The notes under the pieces: model-generated
Told to the model about the DNA's origin: nothing
Seen by the model: only the letters and a program-made list of their open reading frames with translations
The model's database searches: none
Shown: one piece after another, positions 27,184 to 35,042 of the stretch
Layout of the letters: the number at the start of each line of letters is the position of its first letter
Numbering within the stretch: the stretch's first letter is position 1
Made by a program: the position numbers and the translations under genes
DNA from: Bacillus sp. FJAT-27264
GTDB taxonomy: Bacteria > Bacillota > Bacilli > Paenibacillales > Paenibacillaceae
Direction of reading: 5' to 3'
NCBI RefSeq assembly: GCF_001682855.1
Contig: NZ_MAQW01000004.1
Location: 33,554-97,553 of the forward strand
DNA: 64,000 nucleotides

Positions 27184-27197
27184 TCCTTTCCCTCCTT

Positions 27198-27241
27198 CGG
27201 AACGGAGAGGATCAGCAGCCGCCTTTATCCTTTCCGTTCCG
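27198..27241 (-). promoter_or_regulatory. Leader hairpin with conserved loop, copy 1
   Basis: CGGAACGGAGAGGAT (27198-27212) pairs with ATCCTTTCCGTTCCG (27227-27241), one G-U pair. The loop side contains AGCAGCCGCC followed by TTTATCC. The same 17-nt segment with one difference recurs in the leader at 28507-28547. It lies just before the SD of the 77-aa gene, so control of translation or mRNA stability is likely. Confidence 0.65.
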
Positions 27242-27279
27242 TATCTTATTATTAATGAATCATTATAATTTGATGACCA

Positions 27280-28452
27280 CTATACCGCGCTGTTATATTT
27301 ATACAGATACCAATCGTCATGATTTACTACAAAGCTATTATTTCTATCTTGTTTAACTGCTCGTCTCTCTTGTAATCCTATTTTAAAGTTATTAATCTGA
27401 GGTATATTGTTTTCTACAAATATTGGTTTAATTGTTACGCTTTTGTTTGTCTTTTTAACAACTTGGTAAGCGTAAATAATTGTATTGCTACCAATAGTAG
27501 TACGAACCACAATGTCGTTTACCTCAAACGGATTAACTGTTTCTCTTTCCTCTTCCTTCCATCCACCAGGAATTTCCATATCCTGAATTTCTGCATATGT
27601 ATACTTCAGCGTATATGGAACAACATCAGACTTAACCTCCACAGTCTTTGGATTCGCTTTAACAACAGTTTTCCAACTGCCGCGAATCTTAACACGAAAA
27701 CCAACCTTTAGATTATCTTTATTAAATTGAACGCCGCCGATCTCATCTAATTTATTATGGAGGTAGGCAAGTTTCTCTAATTCATATTCCATTTTTTCCA
27801 ATAAAGTTTCTATATGAGAATCATTTTGTGTTTCTTCTGCTTGAACAATTCGACGCTCGTACTCACGAATAATTTTATTGCTTTCTTCAATTCTGTTGCT
27901 TAAATATGATCTATTCTTGAATTTACCCATACTTGCCGTTTGTTCTGCTGTTTCGGCTTTATCACGGAAGTATGCACTCTTACGGTACTCTTCGAATCCT
28001 TTTGTATACCGATCCAGTATTCGTTGACGCCGATTTGTAAACGCTCTTCCTCTGCTACTATTAATGTTTGGTTGTGTTACAAATGACCAATCTTTTCGTG
28101 CTTCCGTCCATTCCGACTGCAAACCTTCTGCTCTCTTTTCAGCATTATCTGCATACTTCTCGTATCGCTCAGTTCTTACCTCTGCTTTTTCTACTTGTCT
28201 TTCTACTTCTTCAGCATAAGACAAGCGCTCTCCAGTTTTACCAGCATCTGAAAAGCCTAGTTGTTTAGCTGCCTGGATAGCTGAATAATGGTTTTTGGTT
28301 GAACGGGACACCCAAGCAGAACGCGAACCAGCAAAAATATAGGCTCTTCTTAACGTTTTCTTCTCGTCCGTGGTTAAAGCTTGATATTCCTCTTTAGAGA
28401 ACCGCAATTCAATTTTAGAAGTTTCGAGATTTAGGATATATTGTTTAGTCAT
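27280..28452 (-). CDS. DUF3560 domain protein
   Basis: A 390-aa protein. The central highly charged coiled-coil segment (SYAEEVERQVEKAEVRTERY, then NAEKRAEGLQSEW...) has the E-R-x-E-R/K-A pattern of DUF3560, a family of unknown function found on plasmids and ICEs. The C-terminal third (about 240-390) looks beta-rich (VGFRVKIRGSWKTVVKANPK). It sits in the predicted leading region with a structured leader. Confidence 0.75.
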   Translation of the reverse strand: MTKQYILNLETSKIELRFSKEEYQALTTDEKKTLRRAYIFAGSRSAWVSRSTKNHYSAIQAAKQLGFSDAGKTGERLSYAEEVERQVEKAEVRTERYEKYADNAEKRAEGLQSEWTEARKDWSFVTQPNINSSRGRAFTNRRQRILDRYTKGFEEYRKSAYFRDKAETAEQTASMGKFKNRSYLSNRIEESNKIIREYERRIVQAEETQNDSHIETLLEKMEYELEKLAYLHNKLDEIGGVQFNKDNLKVGFRVKIRGSWKTVVKANPKTVEVKSDVVPYTLKYTYAEIQDMEIPGGWKEEERETVNPFEVNDIVVRTTIGSNTIIYAYQVVKKTNKSVTIKPIFVENNIPQINNFKIGLQERRAVKQDRNNSFVVNHDDWYLYKYNSAV

Positions 28453-28506
28453 GATGATTACCTTCTTCCTTAGTATCTTTTTACGTGGAGGAACTTCCCT
28501 TTTTTA

Positions 28507-28547
28507 AAAACAGGAAGGAGTAGCAGCCGCCCTTATCCTCCCCGTTT
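28507..28547 (-). promoter_or_regulatory. Leader hairpin with conserved loop, copy 2
   Basis: An imperfect stem (AAAC-GG-AGGA with TCCT-CC-GTTT) encloses AGCAGCCGCC followed by CTTATCC (28522-28538), which matches the loop at 27214-27230 at 16 of 17 positions. It lies in the leader of the DUF3560 gene. Confidence 0.55.
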
Positions 28548-28572
28548 CGTAGCTATTATAGAGTTATATTCT

Positions 28573-28962
28573 TTAGTTTTTTTGTTGCGGTTGTCTCTCT
28601 GTTCGCTTTTCTTCTTGCGCTTCTGCGATTAGAAGATCGAGCTTCTGTGAACAACCAATTACTTCACTGTTCTGAAAATTGAAATTATGAGTTTGAGCCA
28701 AATGAGTCAACTCAGATCGGAGAACTTCAATTCGGTGATTGAGATCCAATGTATCAGCGTTAGTTATCGCTGATACATTGAGCTTCCCTTGGTCGAACTC
28801 TCTGAAGAGCTGAAGAACCGCAGAGAATGTATCTAAATCGGAATCCTTGTAGAATTGAGCGAAAAACCGTTCTGCGTTAGCGCGAGCCTTCTTTTGGACA
28901 CCCTCGGAATTTGTCCCGCAAATGATTTCAAGCGGGATATATACCAGTGTATTTTTTGTCAT
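28573..28962 (-). CDS. Hypothetical protein
   Basis: A 129-aa protein from the ATG at 28962, preferred over a longer frame because that would overlap the 45-aa gene and because AAAGGAG lies 9 bases upstream. It is helical and charged (KKARANAERFFAQFYKDSDLDTFSAVL), with no recognised family. It is the second gene of the unit driven by promoter copy B. Confidence 0.7.
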   Translation of the reverse strand: MTKNTLVYIPLEIICGTNSEGVQKKARANAERFFAQFYKDSDLDTFSAVLQLFREFDQGKLNVSAITNADTLDLNHRIEVLRSELTHLAQTHNFNFQNSEVIGCSQKLDLLIAEAQEEKRTERQPQQKN

Positions 28963-28981
28963 GGTTCCGATCTCCTTTGTT

Positions 28982-29119
28982 CTAGTAGTTGAGCAGATAC
29001 TCAACTTTTTCGCAGTATTCCGACACGCTGATAATGCCGCGTTGCATTGCTTCATACGCCCGATCAATCAATGACATTTTCGGAACCTCTACGCTTTGAA
29101 CTCGGAAATTTCTTTTCAT
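28982..29119 (-). CDS. Small hypothetical protein
   Basis: A 45-aa ORF starting MKRNFRVQSVEVPKMSLIDR and ending in CEKVEYLLNY, with GGAGAG 6 bases before the ATG. It is the first gene after promoter copy B and 19 bp ahead of the 129-aa gene. It is too short to classify. Confidence 0.65.
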   Translation of the reverse strand: MKRNFRVQSVEVPKMSLIDRAYEAMQRGIISVSEYCEKVEYLLNY

Positions 29120-29167
29120 CTGACTCTCTCCTTTAAAAGAAATGTGGTGGTTGATTGCTACACCTTT

Positions 29168-29196
29168 ATAATATCACGTATTAAACTTTTATGCAA
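29168..29196 (-). promoter_or_regulatory. Recurrent promoter/operator module, copy B
   Basis: On the minus strand: TTGCAT (29191-29196), 17-bp spacer with TAATACGTGA, then TATTAT (29168-29173). The initiation region reads GCAATCAACCACCA (29145-29158), a leader shared with copies at 43335 and 50131. The motif TTTTTTTCCCTGCCCCGTTT lies further upstream at 29238-29257. Confidence 0.78.
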
Positions 29197-29411
29197 TATT
29201 AAAATGGGTCATAGTACGTTTTTCATCCTTATATCCCTTTTTTTCCCTGCCCCGTTTCCGGACCGGAGGGCCGGAGGTTTTATTCCTCTTCCTTTATGTG
29301 TAAATGATCCGGTAATTGTACCGGTGACAAGGCTGGCCGGACTGACACGACGGTGTAAAGATAGCAGTTGGCGTGATTGATACACTGGATCTGGTTGGAG
29401 AGTTTTTTTTG

Positions 29412-29440
29412 TTTACATATTTTCCTATTCGTAATATACT
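29412..29440 (+). promoter_or_regulatory. Promoter of the solitary CRISPR-repeat RNA
   Basis: TTTACA (29412-29417), exactly 17 bp, then TATACT (29435-29440), both close to sigma-A consensus, on the plus strand in a region otherwise transcribed leftward. Predicted start near 29447, about 23 nt before the repeat. A CCGGTA-attg-TACCGG palindrome at 29309-29324 lies upstream. Confidence 0.75.
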
Positions 29441-29469
29441 GTTGTTACATTGGAAGCATCGATGTATTT

Positions 29470-29501
29470 GCCGCCTCCCATGTGGGGGCGTGGATTGAAA
29501 C
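29470..29501 (+). CRISPR. Solitary 32-nt type I-C CRISPR repeat
   Basis: The 32 nt begin GCCGCCTCCCATGTG and end GGCGTGGATTGAAAC. The 3' handle GTGGATTGAAAC and the inverted CGCCTCC/GGGGGCG stem (one T-G pair) are hallmarks of I-C repeats, which usually start GTCGC. Only one copy is present in the window. Confidence 0.88.
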
Positions 29502-29520
29502 AGAGATTTATTTATCACCA

Positions 29521-29562
29521 AAAAAAGAAGCTACCTCTATCATGTGAGGTAGCTTCTTTTTT
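29521..29562. terminator. Strong bidirectional terminator
   Basis: A 17-bp perfect stem (29521-29537 with 29546-29562; core GAAGCTACCTC), loop of 8, six A/T pairs at the base giving T-runs on both strands. It ends both the plus-strand repeat RNA and the minus-strand gene at 29572. Confidence 0.92.
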
Positions 29563-29571
29563 AGTTATGTT

Positions 29572-30345
29572 TTATTCTTGTTCGTAACTGTATTCTTCCG
29601 CCGCTTTCAGTTGCTTCACCAGGTACCAACCTATCTCATCTAGGTGGACATGTATATCGTTGATATACAAATAGTGATAAAGTAAGCTGGAATAATTACT
29701 TAAATACCTCTCTAATACTTCCCCAGCAGCCCTTACACTGCCATGAAAATCTATGGTTAGTTTGTCCTTACGTACATAAATCTTTCTTTCAGAGGTTATT
29801 GTGGTTATGGTATACACCCCAGAACCAAAATCTTTAGATATCTCACACACTTGATCGTGCCATTCAGAACCACCAGACTGTGCATGAGCTGCCAACTCTT
29901 GGTCCCTTTCTTCCTCTATCAGTTCAAATTCTGGGATATCAAAAATCAAAGAATTATAAAGCACACGCACATCCTCTTTACGCTTTGCCTTTAGTGTGCT
30001 TATACTAAGATTTTGCATAATCTTCAGCTTAAGAGGCTCTAAGCGCTCTTTAAGTTCGGCAAGCTTTGCTTTAGCAGTTGTAATAAGATTGTCTGACATC
30101 TGAGGATTTCTAGACCTTTGGGTCTCGGGGCTTATAACATTGAGAAGGACTTCCCCATTCTCTCCAAATGATCTGAGAATCCCTTCATAGGGTGTATAAG
30201 ATACCCCAGGATCGAGTAGAGCTTTAGAAATAGCCCCCATGTTTAGGCTCTGATCTTCTATAGCGCAAACGTTCTCCAGCGCTTGTAGCGATTCTTCTAG
30301 GTAGTACAACTCGTACACTAGCTTCAAAGAGTTTTCCTCATTCAT
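29572..30345 (-). CDS. Hypothetical protein
   Basis: A 257-aa acidic soluble protein, not recognised. The N-terminal half is helical (YELYYLEESLQALENV; AKLAELKERLEPLKLKIMQN); the C-terminal half is more strand-like (GVYTITTITSERKIYVRKDK). It is monocistronic, driven by promoter copy C, and ends at the terminator shared with the CRISPR-repeat RNA. Such leading-region orphans are candidates for anti-defence roles, but nothing in the sequence proves it. Confidence 0.75.
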   Translation of the reverse strand: MNEENSLKLVYELYYLEESLQALENVCAIEDQSLNMGAISKALLDPGVSYTPYEGILRSFGENGEVLLNVISPETQRSRNPQMSDNLITTAKAKLAELKERLEPLKLKIMQNLSISTLKAKRKEDVRVLYNSLIFDIPEFELIEEERDQELAAHAQSGGSEWHDQVCEISKDFGSGVYTITTITSERKIYVRKDKLTIDFHGSVRAAGEVLERYLSNYSSLLYHYLYINDIHVHLDEIGWYLVKQLKAAEEYSYEQE

Positions 30346-30359
30346 AAAAATTCTCCTCT

Positions 30360-30425
30360 GCCCGGCGCCTTATTGCGCCTGCGGCTGGTTTATAATGCGA
30401 CACCTACGCTATCCCAGCGGTGTCC
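30360..30425 (-). promoter_or_regulatory. Structured leader of the 257-aa gene
   Basis: Two hairpins lie between promoter copy C and the ATG: GGCGC-aataa-GGCGCC-type near 30364-30380 and a longer GACACCGCT...AGGTGTC pairing near 30398-30425. They could control translation of the gene. Confidence 0.45.
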
Positions 30426-30455
30426 TTTGATGTGATGGTAGATTACTATACTAAT

Positions 30456-30484
30456 ATAATATCACGTATTAATAATTTATGCAA
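30456..30484 (-). promoter_or_regulatory. Recurrent promoter/operator module, copy C
   Basis: Minus strand TTGCAT (30479-30484), 17-bp spacer ending TAATACGTGA, TATTAT (30456-30461). It drives the 257-aa gene, with a leader of about 100 nt. Confidence 0.78.
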
Positions 30485-30536
30485 TATATAAATAAGAGTA
30501 TAGTGCATTTTCCGACCTATATCCCTTTCATTTTGA

Positions 30537-30566
30537 ACAAAAAAAAGACGCTCATTTTCGAGCGTC
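30537..30566 (-). terminator. Rho-independent terminator
   Basis: GACGCTC (30547-30553) pairs with GAGCGTC (30560-30566). On the minus strand it is followed by about ten Ts (30537-30546). It terminates the 69-aa gene. Confidence 0.88.
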
Positions 30567-30601
30567 CTGGTACTTTTCAAGAGCCTAGCATCTGATTTCG
30601 T

Positions 30602-30811
30602 TTATTCATTTCGTCTTATTGCATCTTCCTTATACAGATTCCATTTTTCAACCCAATCCTTCATTTCTTTGATCCGACCCACTAAGTTCATAGCGTATTT
30701 ATCGGACTCTGCCCCGCCATCTTTCAGATGTTCAGACAATTCACTTTTAAGGCGCTCCACTTCATTCTGATGTCTGATAATTTCTGTTTCACATTCTTTC
30801 ACACTCAACAT
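30602..30811 (-). CDS. Small coiled-coil protein
   Basis: A 69-aa, very charged protein with a heptad-like start (ETEIIRHQNEVERLKSELSEHL) that fits a short coiled coil. No family is recognised. It has a good SD (GGAGGG) and its own terminator. Confidence 0.68.
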   Translation of the reverse strand: MLSVKECETEIIRHQNEVERLKSELSEHLKDGGAESDKYAMNLVGRIKEMKDWVEKWNLYKEDAIRRNE

Positions 30812-30916
30812 ATATGTACACCCTCCTTTAGAATGCTGCTAGGCCCAATCTCCTTCTTTGTTTAAGTCTTTTCCCTGCGTTTTATTTTGTCTGCGGAAGT
30901 AATGCATCCTGCGTAC

Positions 30917-31303
30917 TTATTTCCCTTCTAATTCCCACGGTTCAATTCCTTGAACGTCTTTCTCTTCTCCGTAAATTGTCACTTCTCTAACTTTATCCTG
31001 TCCGTCTTCTTCCCACTTCAATTTCAGTAAGATATACCCTCTGCTTGCTTTGTATTCTTCCTCCGTATATTCTCTTAGTGTTCCATCTGGAGATCCTTTA
31101 AACTTCTTAGTGTCATCAGGAGATGTCTGCTTCCAAATCAATCGAGCTGTTGCAGGATACAAAACAGGTTCTCCGTAGTAATGAGTGACAGCGGAAATTC
31201 TTTTTATATTTCTTGTTACTGCCTCTTTCAAGTCGAGGCCTTCGATTGAGATTGTGTGGTCATTTCCATTACGACGATCAAATCTTTGTACTTTAAATTC
31301 CAT
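30917..31303 (-). CDS. Hypothetical protein
   Basis: A 128-aa soluble, probably beta-rich protein (FKVQRFDRRNGNDHTISIEG...YILLKLKWEEDGQDKVREV), not recognised. It follows the HTH gene by 67 bp and may share its transcript. Confidence 0.7.
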   Translation of the reverse strand: MEFKVQRFDRRNGNDHTISIEGLDLKEAVTRNIKRISAVTHYYGEPVLYPATARLIWKQTSPDDTKKFKGSPDGTLREYTEEEYKASRGYILLKLKWEEDGQDKVREVTIYGEEKDVQGIEPWELEGK

Positions 31304-31369
31304 ATTAAGCGCTCCTTTGTCCTCATCCGGTGTATCCGGCTTATTGGTGTCGCATGTACGATTTTTTTT

Positions 31370-31552
31370 TTAAGATACAGAATCGTCGATGATCCAATAC
31401 GGTTTTCCTTCTCGAAATCCAGTTGGGTAAGGCACACGCCCCTCGTATGCGCGTCCTGCTGCTTTGGCTCTTTCTTGGGCTTTTAAAGCGTTACTGATGT
31501 GCCCTCGGGTAACACCCATATGTCGAGCTAACTCTGATTGATTGAGGGGCAT
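31370..31552 (-). CDS. Small helix-turn-helix protein
   Basis: A 60-aa protein, MPLNQSELARHMGVTRGHIS then NALKAQERAKAAG, a clear Cro/excisionase-like helix-turn-helix (SELARHMGVTRGHISNAL). The TAATG overlap with the preceding 169-aa gene shows coupled translation. It is a possible local regulator. Confidence 0.75.
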   Translation of the reverse strand: MPLNQSELARHMGVTRGHISNALKAQERAKAAGRAYEGRVPYPTGFREGKPYWIIDDSVS

Positions 31553-32061
31553 TACTGCTTTCCCGATTGTTCGACCCGGATGTTAATTCGCCCCGGAGAA
31601 CCGTTCGAAGCCTGGATTCCCTTAGCCTGTAATGCTTGAACGATCGCTAACGCTTTGCCTGCCGGTTCAATCCTAATTTGCCGAGCCAGAAACGTCAAAC
31701 GGTACTTCTGTCCATAAATTTCTCCTACTGAATCGGTGAATTCATCAGAGATATCATCTTCGGACAGACCATGATTCTCAACAATTGCTGAGAATTCCTT
31801 TTCAGTCGCTGGACGTCCTATCTCGATTCTATACCCAGCGCGGGGGATAAGTCCGCGCATCCAGTAATCCAATGCCGATGTTGGGCGATACCAAGACTTG
31901 TATGGATGCTTTTTATACGGACTCAGGTCTTTTTCTTCCACCTTAGTCACGGTGTTCCGAATCATGTAGAAGCTCCCTTCGATTCGGACTACTACATGAT
32001 TGGGTAAGCCTGGGTCAATAATGAGTTCATCAACCACGAGCTTTTCATCAATATATTCCAT
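31552..32061 (-). CDS. Hypothetical protein coupled to the HTH gene
   Basis: A 169-aa protein of no recognised family. It is strand-rich at the start (LVVDELIIDPGLPNHVVVRIEG) with a charged middle (EIGRPATEKEFSAIVENHGL). Its stop overlaps the HTH start. The HTH protein and this one may act as a pair. Confidence 0.7.
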   Translation of the reverse strand: MEYIDEKLVVDELIIDPGLPNHVVVRIEGSFYMIRNTVTKVEEKDLSPYKKHPYKSWYRPTSALDYWMRGLIPRAGYRIEIGRPATEKEFSAIVENHGLSEDDISDEFTDSVGEIYGQKYRLTFLARQIRIEPAGKALAIVQALQAKGIQASNGSPGRINIRVEQSGKQ

Positions 32062-32207
32062 GTTTCTCGGCCCCCTTTTTACCTTGATTCGTTATTACTG
32101 CATCAACTTATGATTTAATAATACAATTAATATATACACTTGTATATAGTACAATAGTCCTATTCGTGATTATAAAATGAACAATCGAACCCGAATGTCC
32201 AAAACAT

Positions 32208-32246
32208 AAAAAACACCGCCCAGCAAAATGCTGAACGGTGTTTTTT
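32208..32246 (-). terminator. Rho-independent terminator of the methyltransferase operon
   Basis: Minus strand CACCG-tTC-AGCA-ttt-TGCT-gGG-CGGTG then six Ts. It lies about 100 bp after the methyltransferase stop. The rest of 32062-32344 is AT-rich and gene-free. Confidence 0.85.
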
Positions 32247-32344
32247 GTTAACTCTATTCGGTAAGTTTCAATCAACATCCTCGCGTAGAGGAAGACAATA
32301 CATATAATACCATAATGTATCAATAAATCAAGAGTCCCTTTGAA

Positions 32345-33715
32345 TCAAAAAGCAAATGCACCCTGACCGTCTTCCTCCACTATCGATAGTGAATCTTTCA
32401 CGAAGTTGTTTGCCAGATCCTTGTACCGACTTGACATAATCGACACACCCACCTCAATTCCGATGCTCTTTACAACATCGCAATCTACGCTTTGACCAAG
32501 CAGCTTAACCCGATTCCCTTCCTCCATCCATTCAGGGAATTCATAGAATTCCGGAACGTTTAAAAACGCAGCCAGCTCATCACTGCGGAAGGGTCTCCAC
32601 TGATCACCACGCTGCAAGTAACTTGAAGTCACTTGATATTTTCGGTAGCTGGCAACTATGGCTGATATCTTGCTGCTTTTGAGATCCACCAACGTATGAT
32701 TTTTGTTTGCTTTAAAGTTATTGTTTCCCTTTTTGTGCAGCAGACCATACATAACGCTGCCCTCGATGCTGCGCCACTCTCCTCGTTCCCAACCCTTTCC
32801 AATCAGTTGACCAACTGTCTTCCTACGGTGTTCCGGTATTTTGGGGAGCTGCGGCCAACTGAATTCCATAGCGTTATCTCGAAAAGCTACGGCATAACCT
32901 CGGGTGCGACTGGCTACGCTGCCAAAGTCATAGGCATCCATAACCCTTTCATGAAACACTGGGAAAAAGGGAGCCAGCAACATTTTAAGATGCTGGTAAG
33001 ATCGAGACTTGAAGTAACTCGGAACTTGCTCAATCATCAAGACTTGCGCTCCTGTTGCCAGCACCAGACGAGCGTAATGCGGCCCATGACCTTCTGTTAC
33101 TCCCCCGGCTCTCCCGCCTATGCCGGAATATTCCGTACAAGAAGGGCTGAGCCAGCAAACGTCAGCCCGTGGAACGTATTCTGGATTTTTCCGCGTCAAG
33201 TCCCCCAGGTACGCTGATCCCCGGTTGAAGTTGTTTAGATATGCTTCAATGGCCGTAGGCCAGAAGTCTACGGCCCCCACCGGCTCATACAGACCAGTGT
33301 CCACCAGCGCTGCCGTTGCCATCCCTCCACCGCACGGTGCGGAATAGAGACGAAGCTTTTTTAAATCCGGCCCCGCAAGGCGCGGTTTTTCAATCACAAA
33401 CAAATCAAAGGATCGTTCGTGACGAATGACAATCTGCCCATCACTAATGAGCAAATCGATTCGCTCTCTTGCCCGGATCACTGCACTGACCTCTTGGCTG
33501 CAAGATTCAAACAAAGGGCGATCCTTCCGTTTGTTTACAATCCGAATTTTTTCTTCGGACCGACTGAGAATGATCGCGTCTTTGGTTACCGTTTGTACTA
33601 TCCCATCCCCCGGTTTAAAACCTGCTGTTTCGAGCGCTACTGCCTCGATCCATATCCGGGTGTTATTCTTATGGTGACCCGTCCTTAGATTACGGACCAG
33701 TGTAACTGGATTCAT
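32345..33715 (-). CDS. C5 cytosine DNA methyltransferase with AbrB/SymE-like N-terminal domain
   Basis: A 456-aa protein. The methyltransferase part starts near 122: motif I YSAPCGGGMA (124-133), motif IV LSPSCTEYSG with the catalytic Cys at 193, the motif VI-like position MIEQVPSYF and motif VIII SRTRGYAVAFR. A target-recognition region and C-terminal motifs follow. The usual PPC and ENV are PSC and EQV here. Residues 1-110 (RIWIEAVALETAGFKPGDGI...AIILS) resemble the swapped-hairpin AbrB/SymE fold, an unusual fusion. No restriction enzyme is adjacent. It probably protects the plasmid on entry, or regulates. ATGA-coupled to the 154-aa gene. Confidence 0.83.
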   Translation of the reverse strand: MNPVTLVRNLRTGHHKNNTRIWIEAVALETAGFKPGDGIVQTVTKDAIILSRSEEKIRIVNKRKDRPLFESCSQEVSAVIRARERIDLLISDGQIVIRHERSFDLFVIEKPRLAGPDLKKLRLYSAPCGGGMATAALVDTGLYEPVGAVDFWPTAIEAYLNNFNRGSAYLGDLTRKNPEYVPRADVCWLSPSCTEYSGIGGRAGGVTEGHGPHYARLVLATGAQVLMIEQVPSYFKSRSYQHLKMLLAPFFPVFHERVMDAYDFGSVASRTRGYAVAFRDNAMEFSWPQLPKIPEHRRKTVGQLIGKGWERGEWRSIEGSVMYGLLHKKGNNNFKANKNHTLVDLKSSKISAIVASYRKYQVTSSYLQRGDQWRPFRSDELAAFLNVPEFYEFPEWMEEGNRVKLLGQSVDCDVVKSIGIEVGVSIMSSRYKDLANNFVKDSLSIVEEDGQGAFAF

Positions 33716-34176
33716 TTTAGACCTCCATCTTCAGATAAACTGTTCGTTTTATCATGCAACTCCCAGCAATCGTCGCAAGCATTGATTTCAAATGATTGAT
33801 CATATTTAAGTGGTCTTTCAAAGAAGGTCGCCGGATGTACTCCGCAACATTCGCACGTTTTTATTCCATTAACCGGTAGTCGCTTCGTTACATACGTTTC
33901 AATCTCATCATTTAGCAAATGATCATCAAAATGAATTAGAGCATAGTATCCTAGCTTAGTAACCTTTCCGAACCGATCGATTACGATAGTTCCTCTAGAG
34001 CAGCGATTCTTGTAAACGAAGTCATTATCTTCCATATACATAAACATCATCATTGCTAGTATCGATTCTTTCTCCGATGGCATATTCAATTCCAAGAAAG
34101 ACTCCAGCGGGGCAAAACATTTGTCATCATCCGTCGAAAAGACCATGTTTTCCGGCACTTTATATTGATTGATCAT
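33712..34176 (-). CDS. Hypothetical zinc-ribbon-like protein
   Basis: A 154-aa acidic protein with CECCGVHPATFFERP then NACDDCWELHD: two Cys pairs about 27 residues apart, consistent with one zinc site. No family is recognised. It is translationally coupled to the methyltransferase (ATGA), so a shared role in DNA modification or recruitment is possible. Confidence 0.72.
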   Translation of the reverse strand: MINQYKVPENMVFSTDDDKCFAPLESFLELNMPSEKESILAMMMFMYMEDNDFVYKNRCSRGTIVIDRFGKVTKLGYYALIHFDDHLLNDEIETYVTKRLPVNGIKTCECCGVHPATFFERPLKYDQSFEINACDDCWELHDKTNSLSEDGGLK

Positions 34177-34231
34177 TCAAAACATCCTTTCGAATTTCAG
34201 ATTATATTTTCCGGATGGAACGATCCCCGCA

Positions 34232-34516
34232 TTAAGCAGGGGATCGTTCCATATATTCTTTCGCTTTTTTAAGTTGATACTCGGCTGATCCCAGCCTGAG
34301 TTCTATTTCGAAAATATAGAGGTTCACACAGTCCTCTCTATATCCTTCAATCGCTACGTCGGCAAGATCCAAAATTTCTCCCAGCGTTGAAGTTCCACAA
34401 ACCTTGATTTCGTCTATAGCGTCATAGATGTTGCGAATACCAAGCCCGTGTTCCACAACCTTGTACACAATCTCCTTATACCAATGATATTCAGACTTAA
34501 ATTTTTTTCTTTGCAT
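34232..34516 (-). CDS. Hypothetical protein
   Basis: A 94-aa helical protein (YHWYKEIVYKVVEHGLGIRN...ELRLGSAEYQLKKAKEYMER), not recognised. It sits between two zinc-ribbon-type genes in the operon led by promoter copy D. Confidence 0.68.
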   Translation of the reverse strand: MQRKKFKSEYHWYKEIVYKVVEHGLGIRNIYDAIDEIKVCGTSTLGEILDLADVAIEGYREDCVNLYIFEIELRLGSAEYQLKKAKEYMERSPA

Positions 34517-34540
34517 AACCCCTACCCCCAGCCAGTCTTC

Positions 34541-34714
34541 TTAGTCAGTTATATAAAGGGAATCTTCTTCAATATCCGCTCGGAACATCGTACCGTCCGG
34601 ATCGATATCCCAGATCGTTTCGCAGTAGTGACACATGCAGCACTCGGATTCTTCTAACTGACTTAAATCCAGTGGTGCATTGCAATCCTTACAATATAAT
34701 TCCGACTGTTCCAT
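34541..34714 (-). CDS. Small zinc-ribbon protein
   Basis: A 57-aa protein from the ATG at 34714 (SD GGGAG). YCKDCNAPLDLSQLEESECC then MCHYCETIWDIDPDG gives two CxxC knuckles, a minimal zinc ribbon. It is the first gene after promoter copy D and may lead the operon that ends with the methyltransferase. Confidence 0.75.
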   Translation of the reverse strand: MEQSELYCKDCNAPLDLSQLEESECCMCHYCETIWDIDPDGTMFRADIEEDSLYITD

Positions 34715-34745
34715 GTGGCCTATCTCCCTTTCACTTTCTAACATT

Positions 34746-34774
34746 ATTATATCACGTATTATTTATTTTTGATA
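34746..34774 (-). promoter_or_regulatory. Recurrent promoter/operator module, copy D
   Basis: Minus strand TATCAA, 17-bp spacer ending TAATACGTGA, TATAAT (34746-34751). The -35 is weaker than in other copies. CATTTTTTCCCTACCCCGT follows upstream at 34820-34838. Confidence 0.7.
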
Positions 34775-34901
34775 CGTTTTATCGATCTTTTTTTCTCTTT
34801 CTCTTCTTTTTGTCCCCTCCATTTTTTCCCTACCCCGTGTCCTGGTCTTCATGTTTTAAGGTTTTGCTTCTTCGAGCCGGGGACCCGTGGTCGCAAAGCG
34901 A

Positions 34902-34952
34902 AAAAGCCCAATGGAACCGGAAGTGAATTTCTTCCGGGTCGCTTGGGCTTTT
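34902..34952. terminator. Nested hairpin terminator
   Basis: AAAAGCCCAA (34902-34911) pairs with TTGGGCTTTT (34943-34952), enclosing a second CCGGAAG/CTTCCGG stem. A/T ends give T-runs on both strands. It separates the promoter D unit from the membrane genes at 35043-36099. Confidence 0.72.
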
Positions 34953-35042
34953 AACGGGTGGCCTGCTTACTTAACCCAAAAATCTTTACATCATTTGAAT
35001 TCTGGGCAATTATTCAATTTTCTAAGTTAGAGAATCAATTTC

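Larger units (their letters stand above)
29447..29562 (+). ncRNA. Candidate RNA anti-CRISPR: short transcript with one type I-C CRISPR repeat
   Basis: A unit of about 116 nt made of a promoter (29412-29440), a solitary repeat (29470-29501), about 20 nt of AT-rich sequence and a strong terminator (29521-29562). There is no second repeat, spacer-sized duplication or cas gene. Racr RNAs, described from phages and other mobile elements, have this form: a lone repeat that captures Cas subunits of the matching subtype. By repeat sequence the target would be I-C (Cas5-Cas7-Cas8 of a Paenibacillus-like host). Function is inferred. Alternatives are a decayed mini-array or a single-repeat landing site. 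Confidence 0.7.

Noticed and set aside
29309..29324. CCGGTA-attg-TACCGG palindrome as a second CRISPR repeat or attachment site
   Set aside because: No similarity to the repeat at 29470 and no partner copy; kept only as a possible operator near the promoter.
32108..32323. 71-codon minus-strand ORF after the methyltransferase
   Set aside because: It spans a clear rho-independent terminator hairpin and AT-rich spacer; no SD.
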